Assembly: GCA_021815805.1 (NCBI GenBank)
Contig: JAKAZQ010000022.1
Coordinates: forward strand, 1-52,439
DNA from: Pseudomonadota bacterium
GTDB lineage: Bacteria > Pseudomonadota > Gammaproteobacteria > Burkholderiales > Burkholderiaceae_C
Length of the DNA: 52,439 bases
Reading direction: 5' to 3'
Notes under the pieces: generated by a model
What the model was told of the DNA's origin: nothing
Database searches by the model: none
The model's input: the letters and a program-made list of their open reading frames with translations, nothing else
In this document: positions 33,759-42,719 of the stretch, in pieces
How positions within the stretch are numbered: position 1 is the first letter of the stretch
Layout of the letters: the number at the start of each line of letters is the position of its first letter
Translations under genes and position numbers: made by a program

Positions 33759-34180
33759 CAGTCTCCCTGGCGCAGGTAATGCCTGAAGCCGGGGTCGGCG
33801 TAGGCCTGGGGAGGCAGTTCGTCCAGCAACAGCGCGGTGTCGATGTCGGCGATGCGATGCACGAACCGCTCCTGCTGGAAGTGCTGCAATGCGTAAAGGC
33901 CGAACAGCAGCGTCGGCAGCGCCAGCGCCAGGCCGAGGCGTGCCCGCCACGCGGGCGACTCGCCGCGGCGCCCGCCGAGCACGGCGGCCGGGCCACGCTG
34001 CAGCCACGCGGGCGCCGGCTCGCGCCGACGTGCCACGGCTTCGGCGCGCATGCGCGCCAGCGCCTGCGTGATGTCCGGCGGGAGTTGCTCGCTGGCCTCG
34101 CTCAGGCGCGCGCCCACGGCGTAGCCGAAACGCGCCTGCGCGACCTCGAGTCGTTCCCCAGAGTCGTTATGGTTGTTCAT
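33758..34180 (-). CDS. DUF3619 single-pass membrane protein
   Basis: A 140-residue protein with a charged cytoplasmic N-terminus (LEVAQARFGYAVGARLSEAS), one membrane helix (ARLGLALALPTLLFGLYAL) and a short outer part ending IADIDTALLLDELPPQAYAD. It matches DUF3619, a family of unknown function. It overlaps the sigma factor gene by 14 bp upstream and DUF3106 by 1 bp downstream. Cytoplasmic domain, single helix and position after a sigma factor are the layout of an anti-sigma factor; this is inference, no zinc-binding ASD motif is seen. Confidence 0.85.
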   Translation of the reverse strand: MNNHNDSGERLEVAQARFGYAVGARLSEASEQLPPDITQALARMRAEAVARRREPAPAWLQRGPAAVLGGRRGESPAWRARLGLALALPTLLFGLYALQHFQQERFVHRIADIDTALLLDELPPQAYADPGFRHYLRQGD

Positions 34181-34748
34181 GATCCAAACCTCGCGCCCGG
34201 AGCGATCGTGCCAGCGCCTGGGTTGCACGCGAGCAGTGCGTTTTCACGCTTCCCTCGGAACAACCCATGGCTTCGGCCGTCTCGGACACATCCAGCCCCT
34301 CCCAATAACGCAGCAGGAAGGCCTCGCGTTGACGCGCCGGCAGCCGGGAAATCTCGGCTTCCAGCAGCGCCAGGGTCTGCGCCCGCTCGAGCAGCCGGTC
34401 GGCGGACTCGACGTGGCCCAGCTGATGCTCGAGTTCCAGGCTCTCCAGCAGGTCGAAGCCAGCGTCGTGATCGTCCTGCGAGCCCTGGAATTCCGAAAGA
34501 TTGCTGACCCGGGACACACGCACCTTGCGGCGCCGGTGCCAATCCAGGATGGCATTGCCGAGAATTCGCTGAAACAGCATCGGCCACTCTGAAACGTCTC
34601 TGTCGCCATATTTTTCACAAAGACGAATCATTGAATCCTGGACGATATCCAGTGCTGCGGCCGAATCCTGGGTCGCGTACTGGGCCCGCTTGAAGGCCCG
34701 TTTCTCGACACTGCGCAAAAAGTCGGAAAGTTCCTTGTCTGAAGCCAC
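34167..34748 (-). CDS. ECF-type RNA polymerase sigma factor
   Basis: A 193-residue sigma factor with region 2 in DSAAALDIVQDSMIRLCEKY and PMLFQRILGNAILDWHRRRK, and region 4 in RLPARQREAFLLRYWEGLDV plus the helix-turn-helix DVSETAEAMGCSEGSVKTHC. The start is GTG 34748 (ASDKELSDFLRSVEKRA), which matches the usual start of this Burkholderiales subgroup; 34793 would add an unlikely leader. It overlaps DUF3619. The target regulon is unknown. Confidence 0.9.
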   Translation of the reverse strand: MASDKELSDFLRSVEKRAFKRAQYATQDSAAALDIVQDSMIRLCEKYGDRDVSEWPMLFQRILGNAILDWHRRRKVRVSRVSNLSEFQGSQDDHDAGFDLLESLELEHQLGHVESADRLLERAQTLALLEAEISRLPARQREAFLLRYWEGLDVSETAEAMGCSEGSVKTHCSRATQALARSLRARGLDHEQP

Positions 34749-34828
34749 GAGGTGTGTGCACCGCGGCGCGGGCGAGAGCGAGCAAGCCGGCAATTATGCG
34801 CCGGCAGGATGCGTCCGCCAGCCCGCGT

Positions 34829-35134
34829 TCAGGCGTCTGCTGCCCCCAGCAGGTTGAAATGTTCGACATGCGGCGGGCGCGCGAAAAAGGGCCCGACGAG
34901 TTCGCGCCAGCGCGTGAAATCGGCGGACTTGCGAAAACCCTCCACGTGGTCGTCGAGGCTGCGCCAGCGGATCTGCAGCACGTAGCGGTGCGGATCCTCC
35001 ACGCCCTTGTGCACGCTCCAGCCGAGGAAACCCTCGGCGCGGGCGATGATCTCGGTCACGCCGCGGTGAATGGCTGCATCGAATTCGGCCTGACGGCCGG
35101 GCTGGATGTGAATATCGGCTAGTTCCAGGATCAT
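34829..35134 (-). CDS. Antibiotic biosynthesis monooxygenase (ABM) fold protein
   Basis: A 101-residue ferredoxin-like fold protein: MILELADIHIQPGRQAEFDA, FLGWSVHKGVEDPHRYVLQI and WRSLDDHVEGFRKSADFTRW are the conserved ABM pattern. Members act as small monooxygenases, haem-degrading enzymes or dimeric stress proteins; nothing nearby points to a substrate. It is transcribed away from ribBA and stands 80 bp before the sigma factor gene on the same strand. Confidence 0.87.
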   Translation of the reverse strand: MILELADIHIQPGRQAEFDAAIHRGVTEIIARAEGFLGWSVHKGVEDPHRYVLQIRWRSLDDHVEGFRKSADFTRWRELVGPFFARPPHVEHFNLLGAADA

Positions 35135-35377
35135 CGCGGGTCTCTTGGCGGGCTGTCGCAACATGGTTCGGGTCGGGGCGAACGAAGCCTGATCCTTGCG
35201 TCCTGCCCGGCGCGCCCCATCCGGATATTGTCCAATAGCTCGCATAGCCGTGCAGGTACCTCGAGCGGGTGGTGGCGTCGCCTTCTACAATGCAGGCTGT
35301 CTTCGCTGCCGGGCAGGCCCGGCCGCGCGGCCTGCTTCCCGCCCCACGAACGCGCGCTGTGCGCGCCGCCTTGATCC

Positions 35378-36520
35378 ATGCCCATCAGTCCCGTTTCCGA
35401 AATCGTTGCCGAGATGCGCGCCGGCCGCATGGTCATCCTGGTCGACGAGGAGGATCGCGAGAACGAGGGTGATCTCGTGCTGGGCGCGGAATTCGTGACG
35501 GCCGAGGCGATCAACTTCATGGCCACCCACGGTCGCGGCCTGATCTGCCTGACGCTGACCCGCCAGCGCTGCGAGCAGATCGGCCTGCGCCCGATGGTGC
35601 GCAACAACGGTTCGGCGCACGGCACCGCGTTCACGGTGTCGATCGAGGCCGCCGAGGGCGTTTCCACCGGCATCTCGGCGGCCGATCGCGCGCACACCAC
35701 GCGCGTCGCCGTGGCGCGCAACGCGCGCCCCGAGGACATCGTGCAGCCCGGGCATGTGTTTCCGCTGATGGCGCAGGACGGCGGCGTGCTGATGCGCGCC
35801 GGGCATACCGAGGCGGGTTGCGACCTTGCGCAACTGGCGGGGCTCGAGCCGGCGGCCGTGATCTGCGAGATCATGAACGATGACGGCACGATGGCGCGCC
35901 TGCCCGACCTGGAGGTGTTCGCCGCGCGCCACGGCCTGAAGATCGGCAGCATCGCCGACCTGATCGAGTACCGCAGTCGCAACGAAAGCCTGATCGAGCG
36001 CGTGCAGCAGCGCACCATGACCACCGCGGCCGGCGAGGTCCGCGCGGTCATGTACCGCGACCGCGCCGGCGCCGGCGTGCATCTGGCGCTGGTCAAGGGC
36101 GAACCGCGCGACGCCGACGACGCGGTGCTGGTGCGCGTGCACGAGCCGCTGTCGGTGATGGATGTGCTCGACAGCCAGAGCACGCGCCACAGCTGGAGCG
36201 TGCAGCAGGCGCTGGAGCGTGTCGGCCGCGCCGGGCGCGGGGTGGTCGTGCTGCTGAACGCGGGCGAGACGGCCGACGACGTGGCGCAGCGCTTCGCCGA
36301 GCCCGCGCAGGCGCCGCGCGGTCGCGGCGCGGCGGCGGCCGCGGCGTTGCGCAACTACGGCATCGGCGCGCAGATCCTGCGCGACGTCGGCGTGCGTCGC
36401 ATGCGCCTGCTGGCGGCGCCGCGCAAGATGCCCAGCATGACCGGCTTCGGCCTCGAGATCGACGGTTTCGAGCCTCCCCCGCAGTCCGGCGCCGACGCGC
36501 CGCACCGCCAGACCGCGTGA
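35378..36520 (+). CDS. ribBA: 3,4-dihydroxy-2-butanone 4-phosphate synthase with degenerate RibA domain
   Basis: The N-terminal RibB domain makes the four-carbon precursor of riboflavin and is intact: VDEEDRENEGDLVLGAEF, THGRGLICLTLT and AGHTEAGCDLAQLAGL. The C-terminal half aligns in layout with GTP cyclohydrolase II but, where the zinc cysteines belong (after VRVHEPLS), it reads VMDVLDSQSTRHSWSVQQAL with no cysteine. It therefore cannot bind the catalytic zinc; another RibA must exist elsewhere. Length is 380 residues. TACAAT at 35286-35291 may be the -10; no FMN riboswitch was recognised in the 243-bp upstream region. Confidence 0.95.
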   Translation: MPISPVSEIVAEMRAGRMVILVDEEDRENEGDLVLGAEFVTAEAINFMATHGRGLICLTLTRQRCEQIGLRPMVRNNGSAHGTAFTVSIEAAEGVSTGISAADRAHTTRVAVARNARPEDIVQPGHVFPLMAQDGGVLMRAGHTEAGCDLAQLAGLEPAAVICEIMNDDGTMARLPDLEVFAARHGLKIGSIADLIEYRSRNESLIERVQQRTMTTAAGEVRAVMYRDRAGAGVHLALVKGEPRDADDAVLVRVHEPLSVMDVLDSQSTRHSWSVQQALERVGRAGRGVVVLLNAGETADDVAQRFAEPAQAPRGRGAAAAAALRNYGIGAQILRDVGVRRMRLLAAPRKMPSMTGFGLEIDGFEPPPQSGADAPHRQTA

Positions 36521-36528
36521 GATCCCCC

Positions 36529-37014
36529 ATGCAAGACGCCCGACTGCGGGACGACCCCGCGCTGCTCGACGCCCGAGGAATGCGCATCGCGCTGGTGCAG
36601 GCACGCTTCAACATCGACATCACCGACGCGCTGCTGCAATCCTGCCTGCGGCAGCTGCGCGAGCTCGGGGCCGAGCCGGTGCGCGTGCTCACGGTGCCTG
36701 GCGCACTCGAGCTGCCGCAGGCCCTCGACCAGCTGGCGCGCGCCGGCGGTGTCGACGGGCTGGTCGCGCTCGGCTGCGTGATCCGTGGCGAGACCTACCA
36801 TTTCGAGCTGGTCTGCGACATCTCGGCGGCCGGCCTGCAGGAGGTGGCGTTGCGCCACGGCATCGCGGTGGCCAACGGCATCATCACCGTCGAGAACCAG
36901 CAGCAGGCGCTCGCGCGCGTCGACAAGGGTGCGGAATGCGCGCGTGTCGTGGTCGAGATGGTCAACCTGGCGCGCGCCGTGCGAGCCCACGCGTCGGCCG
37001 AGGAGTCGCGATGA
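36529..37014 (+). CDS. ribH: 6,7-dimethyl-8-ribityllumazine synthase
   Basis: Penultimate step of riboflavin synthesis. The 161-residue product shows MRIALVQARFNIDITDALL, VPGALELPQALDQLA, GCVIRGETYHFELVCDISA and GIITVENQQQALAR, the standard lumazine synthase motifs with the catalytic histidine after GETY. ATG 36529 is chosen; GTG 36517 overlaps the ribBA stop (GTGA) and is an alternative. The 3' end overlaps nusB by 4 bp (ATGA). Confidence 0.96.
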   Translation: MQDARLRDDPALLDARGMRIALVQARFNIDITDALLQSCLRQLRELGAEPVRVLTVPGALELPQALDQLARAGGVDGLVALGCVIRGETYHFELVCDISAAGLQEVALRHGIAVANGIITVENQQQALARVDKGAECARVVVEMVNLARAVRAHASAEESR

Positions 37015-37592
37015 GCACTACTCCCCCCGCATCGTCCGCGCCGGCGAAAAGCGCACGCCGCAAGGCCCGCGAGCTGGCGCTGCAGGGGCTGTTCGAGTGG
37101 CTGCTGGCGGGCAGCGACTCGGGCGCCATCGAGGCGTTCCTGCGCGAACGCTACCCGACCATCAAGCTCGATCGCGAGCTGTTCGACGCGCTGCTGCACG
37201 GCTGCATCCGCGAGGCCCCGGCGCTCGACGAGTTGCTGCAGCCGCTGCTCGACCGGCCGAGCCGCGAGCTTTCGCCGGTCGAACATGCGCTGCTGCTGCT
37301 GGGCGCCTACGAGATGCGCTTCCTGCCGGAGGTGCCATACAAGGTGATCATCAACGAGGCCGTGGATCTGGCCAAGGTGTACGGCGGCACCGACGGTTTC
37401 AAGTATGTCAACGGCGTGCTCGACCGGTTGGCGCTGCTGCTGCGCGCGCCCGAGACGGGGCAACGCGAGCAGCGCGCGCCCGCGGCGCGCGCCGAGCCGG
37501 CACCGCCGCGCTCGGCGTCCGTGCCGGTCAGCGTCAAGCCGCGCAGCCCGCGACCGACGCCGCGCCCCGGACGCGGATCGCGCGGCGGCTGA
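37011..37592 (+). CDS. nusB: Transcription antitermination factor NusB
   Basis: RNA-binding factor acting with S10 in rRNA antitermination. The all-helical core starts SARRKARELALQGLFEWLL and contains VEHALLLLGAYEMRFLPEV and VIINEAVDLAKVYGGTDGFK. Core NusB is about 140-150 residues; here 193, with a C-terminal basic, proline-rich extension (PVSVKPRSPRPTPRPGRG) that could add RNA affinity. It is coupled to ribH. The stop is 12 bp from the convergent ribD stop. Confidence 0.95.
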   Translation: MSTTPPASSAPAKSARRKARELALQGLFEWLLAGSDSGAIEAFLRERYPTIKLDRELFDALLHGCIREAPALDELLQPLLDRPSRELSPVEHALLLLGAYEMRFLPEVPYKVIINEAVDLAKVYGGTDGFKYVNGVLDRLALLLRAPETGQREQRAPAARAEPAPPRSASVPVSVKPRSPRPTPRPGRGSRGG

Positions 37593-37604
37593 GGCCCTCG
37601 CGCA

Positions 37605-38735
37605 TCAGGCTGCCAGACGCGCGCGCCAGCGGAAATCCGCACCGATCGGCTCGACTTCGACGTGCTGCAGTCGCAGGCCCTGGTCGACCTGCTGCAGCGG
37701 CCCGAACGGACCGATGCCGGCGCCCTGGCCGAGCAGCAGCGGCGCCTGGTACAGAAGCAATTCGTCGACCAGGCCGGCGCCGAGCAGCGATGCGTTCAGG
37801 CGCGCGCCGGCTTCGGCATGCAACTCTCCGATGTGCATTTGCGCCAGCCGGCGCAGCAGTGCGTGCAGATCGACCTTGCCCGGCTTGTCGGGGGCGGGCG
37901 GCAGCGCGAGCAGTTCCACGCCGAGCTCGCGCAGCGCGGCGCCGCGCTGCGCCGCCTGCGCGGCGTCCAGCGCATGCGCCACGATCACCCGGCGCGTCGT
38001 GTCGCCGTGCAGCACGCGTGCCTGCGGCGCAAGCTCCAGCCGACTGTCGACGATCACGCACGCCGGCTGGCGCGTGGTGCTCACGTGGCGCACGTTCAGT
38101 GTCGGGTCGTCGTCGCGCACGGTCCCGATGCCGGTGAGCACGGCGCAGGCGCGCGCGCGCCAGTGATGCGTATCGGCGCGTGCCGCGGCGCCGGTGATCC
38201 ATTGGCTTGCCCCGTTGGGCAGCGCCGTGATGCCGTCCAGCGACGCGGCGGCCTTCAGGCGCAGCCAGGGGCGCCCACGCTCGAAACGGGAGAAGAATCC
38301 CAGGTTGATCTCGCGTGCGGCGTTCTCCAGCAGGCCGCAGTCGCAGGCGATGCCGGCGCTGCGCAGCCGCGCCAGCCCGCCGCCGTCGACGAGCGGGTTC
38401 GGATCCCGCGCCGCGGCGACGACACGCGCGATGCCGGCGGCGATCAACGCATCGGTGCACGGCGGCGTGCGCCCGTGGTGCGAGCAGGGCTCCAGGGTCA
38501 CATAGGCGGTGGCCCCGCGCACGTCGATGCCGCGCTGTCGCGCCTGCTGCAGCGCCACGATCTCGGCGTGGCGTCCGCCGGCGGGCTCGGTGGCGCCCTG
38601 CGCCAGCACGCGGCCGTCGCGCACCAGCACGCAGCCGACGCGCGGGTTCGGGCTGGTGCGGTACAGCGCGCTGGCTGCGAGCGCCAGCGCGCGGCGCATC
38701 ATGGGTGCGTCGACGTCACGGTGCGCCTCGCTCAT
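37605..38735 (-). CDS. ribD: Bifunctional riboflavin deaminase/reductase RibD
   Basis: Second and third steps of riboflavin synthesis. The deaminase domain has the zinc site [11 protein letters not shown] and [20 protein letters not shown]; the reductase half has [20 protein letters not shown] and [18 protein letters not shown]. The product is 376 residues. It is coupled to nrdR by a 4-bp ATGA overlap. In related genomes ribD is usually followed by ribE, but here it runs into the convergent nusB. Confidence 0.96.
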   Translation of the reverse strand: MSEAHRDVDAPMMRRALALAASALYRTSPNPRVGCVLVRDGRVLAQGATEPAGGRHAEIVALQQARQRGIDVRGATAYVTLEPCSHHGRTPPCTDALIAAGIARVVAAARDPNPLVDGGGLARLRSAGIACDCGLLENAAREINLGFFSRFERGRPWLRLKAAASLDGITALPNGASQWITGAAARADTHHWRARACAVLTGIGTVRDDDPTLNVRHVSTTRQPACVIVDSRLELAPQARVLHGDTTRRVIVAHALDAAQAAQRGAALRELGVELLALPPAPDKPGKVDLHALLRRLAQMHIGELHAEAGARLNASLLGAGLVDELLLYQAPLLLGQGAGIGPFGPLQQVDQGLRLQHVEVEPIGADFRWRARLAA

Positions 38736-39235
38736 GGCTTGCGCGCCCCACGCGGCGTGCGCCGGCTCGCGACGCGCGGCTGCCCGCCGCGCGCCATCTC
38801 CTCGAGGATCTGCACGAACTGCGCCGGATCCTTGAAACTGCGGTAGACGGAGGCGAAGCGCACATACGCGACGTCGTCCAGACGCTTGAGTTCATCCATC
38901 ACCCACTCGCCCAACTGGGCCGAATCCAGTTCGCGCGCCCCTGTCTGCAGCAGGTGCTGCTCGATGCGTCCGATCGCGGCGTCGACCTCCTCGGCCGCCA
39001 CCGGTCGCTTGCGCAGCGCCAGCGCCAGCGAGTCGGCCAGTTTGGCGCGCGAGTACTCGACGCGCCGGCCGTCCTTCTTGACCACCGCCGGAAAGCTGAC
39101 CTCGGCGCGTTCGTAGGTGGTGAAGCGCTTGTCGCAGCCGGCGCAGCGCCGACGACGGCGCAGCGCGGTGGCGTCCTCGACTTCGCGGGTCTCCACGACC
39201 TGGGTGTCGGGGTGCTGGCAAAAGGGACATTTCAT
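38732..39235 (-). CDS. nrdR: Transcriptional repressor NrdR
   Basis: ATP/dATP-sensing repressor of ribonucleotide reductase genes. The zinc ribbon ligands are C3, C6, C31 and C34 ([17 protein letters not shown] and [18 protein letters not shown]). An ATP-cone follows ([20 protein letters not shown]). At 167 residues it is slightly longer than usual owing to a basic tail. It starts 101 bp from divergent purN and overlaps ribD by 4 bp. Confidence 0.96.
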   Translation of the reverse strand: MKCPFCQHPDTQVVETREVEDATALRRRRRCAGCDKRFTTYERAEVSFPAVVKKDGRRVEYSRAKLADSLALALRKRPVAAEEVDAAIGRIEQHLLQTGARELDSAQLGEWVMDELKRLDDVAYVRFASVYRSFKDPAQFVQILEEMARGGQPRVASRRTPRGARKP

Positions 39236-39324
39236 GGCGGACGGGGCGGGCGCGGCGGACGCTGCGACAACGGGATTATCCGGTGTCCGTGCGTCGCCCG
39301 GCGCGCGCGCGTCGCGTGCCCCAC

Positions 39325-39330
39325 TACACT
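39325..39330 (+). promoter_or_regulatory. -10 hexamer abutting purN (leaderless candidate)
   Basis: TACACT lies 6 nt before the purN ATG, with TTTCCC between and no ribosome site, the same geometry as at clpS. Confidence 0.4.
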
Positions 39331-39336
39331 TTTCCC

Positions 39337-39972
39337 ATGAACCCTTCCGTCGGATCCATCGTCGTGCTGATTTCAGGCGCGGGAAGCAACCTGCGCGCAA
39401 TCGCGCGCGCCTGCCAGGAACAGGCCTGGCAGGCGCGCATCGCCGCCGTGTTCAGCAACCGCGCGGATGCCGCGGGGTTGGGCGTGGCCGCCGAGTTCGG
39501 GATTCCGGCCGAGGTGCTGCAACCGCGCGAAGGCGAGGCGCGCGAGGCCTACGAGCAGCGACTGGCGCAGCGCATCGACGTCCACGCCCCGACCGCGGTG
39601 GTGCTGGCCGGGTTCATGCGCGTGCTCGGTGCGCCGTTCGTGGAGCATTACCGGGAGCGCCTGATCAACGTGCACCCCTCGCTGCTGCCGGCCTTCGCCG
39701 GGCTGCACACGCATCGGCGCGCGCTCGAGGCCGGCGTGAAGTGGCACGGCGCCACGGTGCATCTGGTGAGCGCAGAGGTCGACGCCGGGCCGATCGTCGA
39801 TCAGGCGGTGGTCCCGGTGCGCGACGACGATACCGAGACCAGCCTGCGCGCCCGCGTGCTGGAGCAGGAGCATCGCATCTATCCACCCGCCGTGCGCGCG
39901 CTGGCCGAGCGGCGCCTGCGCGTGCAGGGCCAGCGCGTGCGCGTGCTCGGGCGCGCGGAGCCGCAGCGATGA
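39337..39972 (+). CDS. purN: Phosphoribosylglycinamide formyltransferase
   Basis: Third step of de novo purine synthesis, using 10-formyltetrahydrofolate. The 211-residue product has [20 protein letters not shown], the catalytic [20 protein letters not shown] and [20 protein letters not shown] with the essential aspartate. ATG 39337 is the natural family start; a GTG at 39283 would add 18 residues. Its stop overlaps the rsmB start (ATGA). Confidence 0.96.
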   Translation: MNPSVGSIVVLISGAGSNLRAIARACQEQAWQARIAAVFSNRADAAGLGVAAEFGIPAEVLQPREGEAREAYEQRLAQRIDVHAPTAVVLAGFMRVLGAPFVEHYRERLINVHPSLLPAFAGLHTHRRALEAGVKWHGATVHLVSAEVDAGPIVDQAVVPVRDDDTETSLRARVLEQEHRIYPPAVRALAERRLRVQGQRVRVLGRAEPQR

Positions 39973-41261
39973 CGCGTCGCGCTCCAGGCAGGCGTGCGGC
40001 GCCGCGCAGCACCCTGCTCGGCGCCGCGGTGGAATTGCTGCGCGCCGTGCTCGGCTTCGAGTTCCCGGCGGACGCCGTGGTCTCGCGCTACTTTCGCGCG
40101 CATCCCCGGCTCGGCCAGCGCGATCGCCATGTGCTGGCCGAGAGCGTCTATGCGATCGTGCGCAACCTGCGCCTGTGGCGTCATCTCGCGCAGGCCGCGC
40201 CGGCGGCGAGCGAGGAACTGCGCCTGCTGGTGCTCGGCTGGCAGGGCGACGCGGCGACGGCCGGCTTCGATCCCGCGCTGCTGGAGTGGCGCGCACGCGC
40301 GCTGGCGCAGCCGGTCGCAGCGCTCGCGCCGGCGCTGCGCCACAGCCTTCCCGACTGGCTGGCCGAGGCCTTGCGGCATGCGCTGCGCGATGCCGGCGAC
40401 CAGGGCTTCGAGGCGCTGGCCGCGGCGCTGCTGCAGCCGGCGCCGCTGGACCTGAGGGTCAATGTGCTCAAGGCCACGCGCGAGCAGGCGCGGCAGATGC
40501 TGCGCGACGACGGCATCGCCTGCGAGCCGACCGCGCTGTCGCCGTGGGGCCTGCGCGTGCAGGGCAAGCCGCCGTTGCAGCACAGCGCGGCGTTCGAGCA
40601 GGGCGTGGTCGAGGTGCAGGACGAGGGCAGCCAGCTGCTGGCGTGGCTGCTGGCGCCGCGGCGCGGCGAGATGGTGGTGGACTTCTGCGCCGGCGCCGGC
40701 GGCAAGACCCTTGCGCTGGGCGCGATGATGCGCGGCAGCGGGCGCCTGTACGCCTTCGACGTCTCCCAGGCGCGGCTGGAGCGTCTGCGCCCGCGCCTGG
40801 CGCGCAGCGGACTGTCGAATGTCGTGCCGGTGGCCATCCGCAGCGAGCGCGACGAGCGGGTGCAGCGCCTTGCCGGCAAGATCGACCGCGTACTCGTCGA
40901 CGCGCCGTGCAGCGGCGTCGGCACGCTGCGTCGCAACCCGGACCTGAAGTGGCGCCTGCAGGAGTCGGACATCGCGCGCCTGGCAGCGCAGCAGGCGGCG
41001 ATCCTGGCGCAGGCGGCCAGCCTGCTCAAGCCGGGCGGGCGCCTGCTGTATGCGACCTGCAGCCTGCTCGACGCAGAAAACCAGCAGATCGTGCAGCAAT
41101 TCCTCGATCGGCACCCGCAATTCCGCAGCGTCGACGTGCGCGATTGGTGGGTTCGCCAGCAGTTGCCGGGTTCGGCGCCGACGCAGCCCTGGTTGCGCCT
41201 GCTGCCGCAGGTGCACGCCACCGACGGTTTTTTCGCCGCGCTGCTGGAGCGCCAGGCCTGA
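39969..41261 (+). CDS. rsmB: 16S rRNA m5C967 methyltransferase RsmB
   Basis: Methylates C967 of 16S rRNA. The 430-residue product has a NusB-like RNA-binding N-terminus (STLLGAAVELLRAVLGFEF) and a Rossmann methyltransferase domain with SAM loop VVDFCAGAGGKTLALGAMM. The two family cysteines lie in LVDAPCSGVGTLRRNPDLKW and LLYATCSLLDAENQQIV. It is coupled to purN by a 4-bp overlap. The ntrY/ntrX genes that often follow rsmB in this group are not here. Confidence 0.94.
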   Translation: MTRRAPGRRAAPRSTLLGAAVELLRAVLGFEFPADAVVSRYFRAHPRLGQRDRHVLAESVYAIVRNLRLWRHLAQAAPAASEELRLLVLGWQGDAATAGFDPALLEWRARALAQPVAALAPALRHSLPDWLAEALRHALRDAGDQGFEALAAALLQPAPLDLRVNVLKATREQARQMLRDDGIACEPTALSPWGLRVQGKPPLQHSAAFEQGVVEVQDEGSQLLAWLLAPRRGEMVVDFCAGAGGKTLALGAMMRGSGRLYAFDVSQARLERLRPRLARSGLSNVVPVAIRSERDERVQRLAGKIDRVLVDAPCSGVGTLRRNPDLKWRLQESDIARLAAQQAAILAQAASLLKPGGRLLYATCSLLDAENQQIVQQFLDRHPQFRSVDVRDWWVRQQLPGSAPTQPWLRLLPQVHATDGFFAALLERQA

Positions 41262-41372
41262 GCGCCGGCGCGCCGTCGTACGCGGCGGGGTGCCGCTGCC
41301 GGGCGGCCTGCTGTATGCTGCAGACGCGGCGCACGCGCGCCCCCAGGGGCAGGCGGCGGTACGCCGCGGGCG

Positions 41373-41419
41373 ACCGGGTGTTTCGGCCGCCCGGTTCGTG
41401 CCGGCCCCCGTGCCGGCAC
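41373..41419 (+). promoter_or_regulatory. Two hairpins in the desaturase leader
   Basis: ACCGGG/CCCGGT (41373-41395) and GTGCCGG/CCGGCAC (41398-41419) fold directly before the first possible start codon at 41424 and 17 nt before the preferred one at 41436. They could act as a terminator-like or temperature-sensitive structure controlling translation of a membrane-lipid enzyme. TATGCT at 41314-41319 is a possible -10. Confidence 0.4.
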
Positions 41420-41435
41420 CTCGATGGAAGTCGCA

Positions 41436-42635
41436 ATGCTGGAAGTCTTGCAGAACTGGGCCGCGCACGGCCTATGGCACGCCGGGGTCGGGACCCTGGT
41501 GCTTTTCACCCTCCTGACCACCCACGTGACCATCGTCGCGGTGACGGTGTACCTGCATCGCTCGCAGGCGCATCGCGCGCTCGACGTGCATCCGGCACTG
41601 GCCCATTTTTTCCGGCTCTGGCTGTGGCTGAGCACCGGCATGTCGACGCGCCAGTGGGTGGCCGTGCACCGCAAGCACCATGCCCGCTGCGAGACTGACG
41701 ACGATCCGCACAGTCCGGTGGTCAAGGGCATTCGTACCGTGCTGCTGCGCGGCGCCGAACTCTATCGAGCCGAGGCGGCGAATGCGCAAACCCTCGAGCG
41801 CTTCGGCCACGGCACGCCCGATGACTGGCTGGAGCGCCGCGTCTACGCGCGCCTGGCCTGGCAGGGCGTGGGCGCCATGCTGGTGCTCGACCTGCTGCTG
41901 TTCGGCGCGATCGGGGCCACCGTGTGGGCGGTGCAGATGCTGTGGATCCCGATCTGGGCCGCCGGCGTGGTCAACGGTCTGGGACACTGGTGGGGCTATC
42001 GCAACTTCAGCAGCCGCGATGCCAGTCACAACGTCTCGCCCTGGGGCCTGATCATCGGCGGCGAGGAGTTGCACAACAACCACCATACCTTCCCGACCTC
42101 GGCCAAGCTGTCGATCAAGTGGTGGGAGTTCGACCTCGGCTGGGGCTACATCTGCCTGTTCTCGTGGCTCGGCCTGGCGCGGGTGCGCAAGCTGCCGCCG
42201 AAGGCGCGCGTCGGCGCGCCGCGGCCGCAGGTCGATCCGGCCCTGCTGCAGACGGTGATCGCCAACCGCTACGACCTGATGGCACGCTATGCGCGCGAGC
42301 TGCGCCGCGTGCTGCGGGCCGAGATGCGCCGCACGCGCGCCGCCGGCGGCGCCAAGTCGCGGTTGCACGCGCTGCGCGCGGCGCGGCGCCTCGTGACGCG
42401 CGAGCCCGACACGCTGGACGCGACGTCGCGCGCGGTGATCGACGCGGCGGCGCAGGGCAATACGATGCTGCTCACGCTGCTGCGCATGCGCGAGGAACTG
42501 GCCCGTGTATGGCAGCACTCGTCGGCGTCGGCCGAGCAACTGCGCCAGCAGTTGCAGGACTGGTGCCACCGCGCCGAGCACAGCGGAATCGCCGCGTTGC
42601 AGGCGTTGTCGCTGCGCATGCGCAGCTACGCCTGA
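41436..42635 (+). CDS. Fatty-acid desaturase (delta-9 acyl type)
   Basis: Di-iron membrane desaturase. The three histidine boxes are present: VYLHRSQAHRALD, WVAVHRKHHARCETDDDPH and EELHNNHHTFPTSAKLS, the arrangement of delta-9 acyl-CoA/acyl-lipid desaturases. Four hydrophobic segments are visible. ATG 41436 has GGAAG 5 nt upstream; ATG 41424 is also in frame. The C-terminal 120 residues after the catalytic domain are helical and arginine-rich, longer than the minimal enzyme. Product about 399 residues. It likely adjusts membrane fluidity. Confidence 0.93.
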   Translation: MLEVLQNWAAHGLWHAGVGTLVLFTLLTTHVTIVAVTVYLHRSQAHRALDVHPALAHFFRLWLWLSTGMSTRQWVAVHRKHHARCETDDDPHSPVVKGIRTVLLRGAELYRAEAANAQTLERFGHGTPDDWLERRVYARLAWQGVGAMLVLDLLLFGAIGATVWAVQMLWIPIWAAGVVNGLGHWWGYRNFSSRDASHNVSPWGLIIGGEELHNNHHTFPTSAKLSIKWWEFDLGWGYICLFSWLGLARVRKLPPKARVGAPRPQVDPALLQTVIANRYDLMARYARELRRVLRAEMRRTRAAGGAKSRLHALRAARRLVTREPDTLDATSRAVIDAAAQGNTMLLTLLRMREELARVWQHSSASAEQLRQQLQDWCHRAEHSGIAALQALSLRMRSYA

Positions 42636-42719
42636 ACTCGGTTCCGGGGCGGCTTCGCGCCGCCTGCGCCCGACGGCGAGAGCGGCCATGCCGCGCCCGT
42701 CGAACGGTGGCGCAGCCGC

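Noticed and set aside
35135..35377. FMN riboswitch upstream of ribBA
   Set aside because: The 243-bp region lacks the conserved RFN-element segments.
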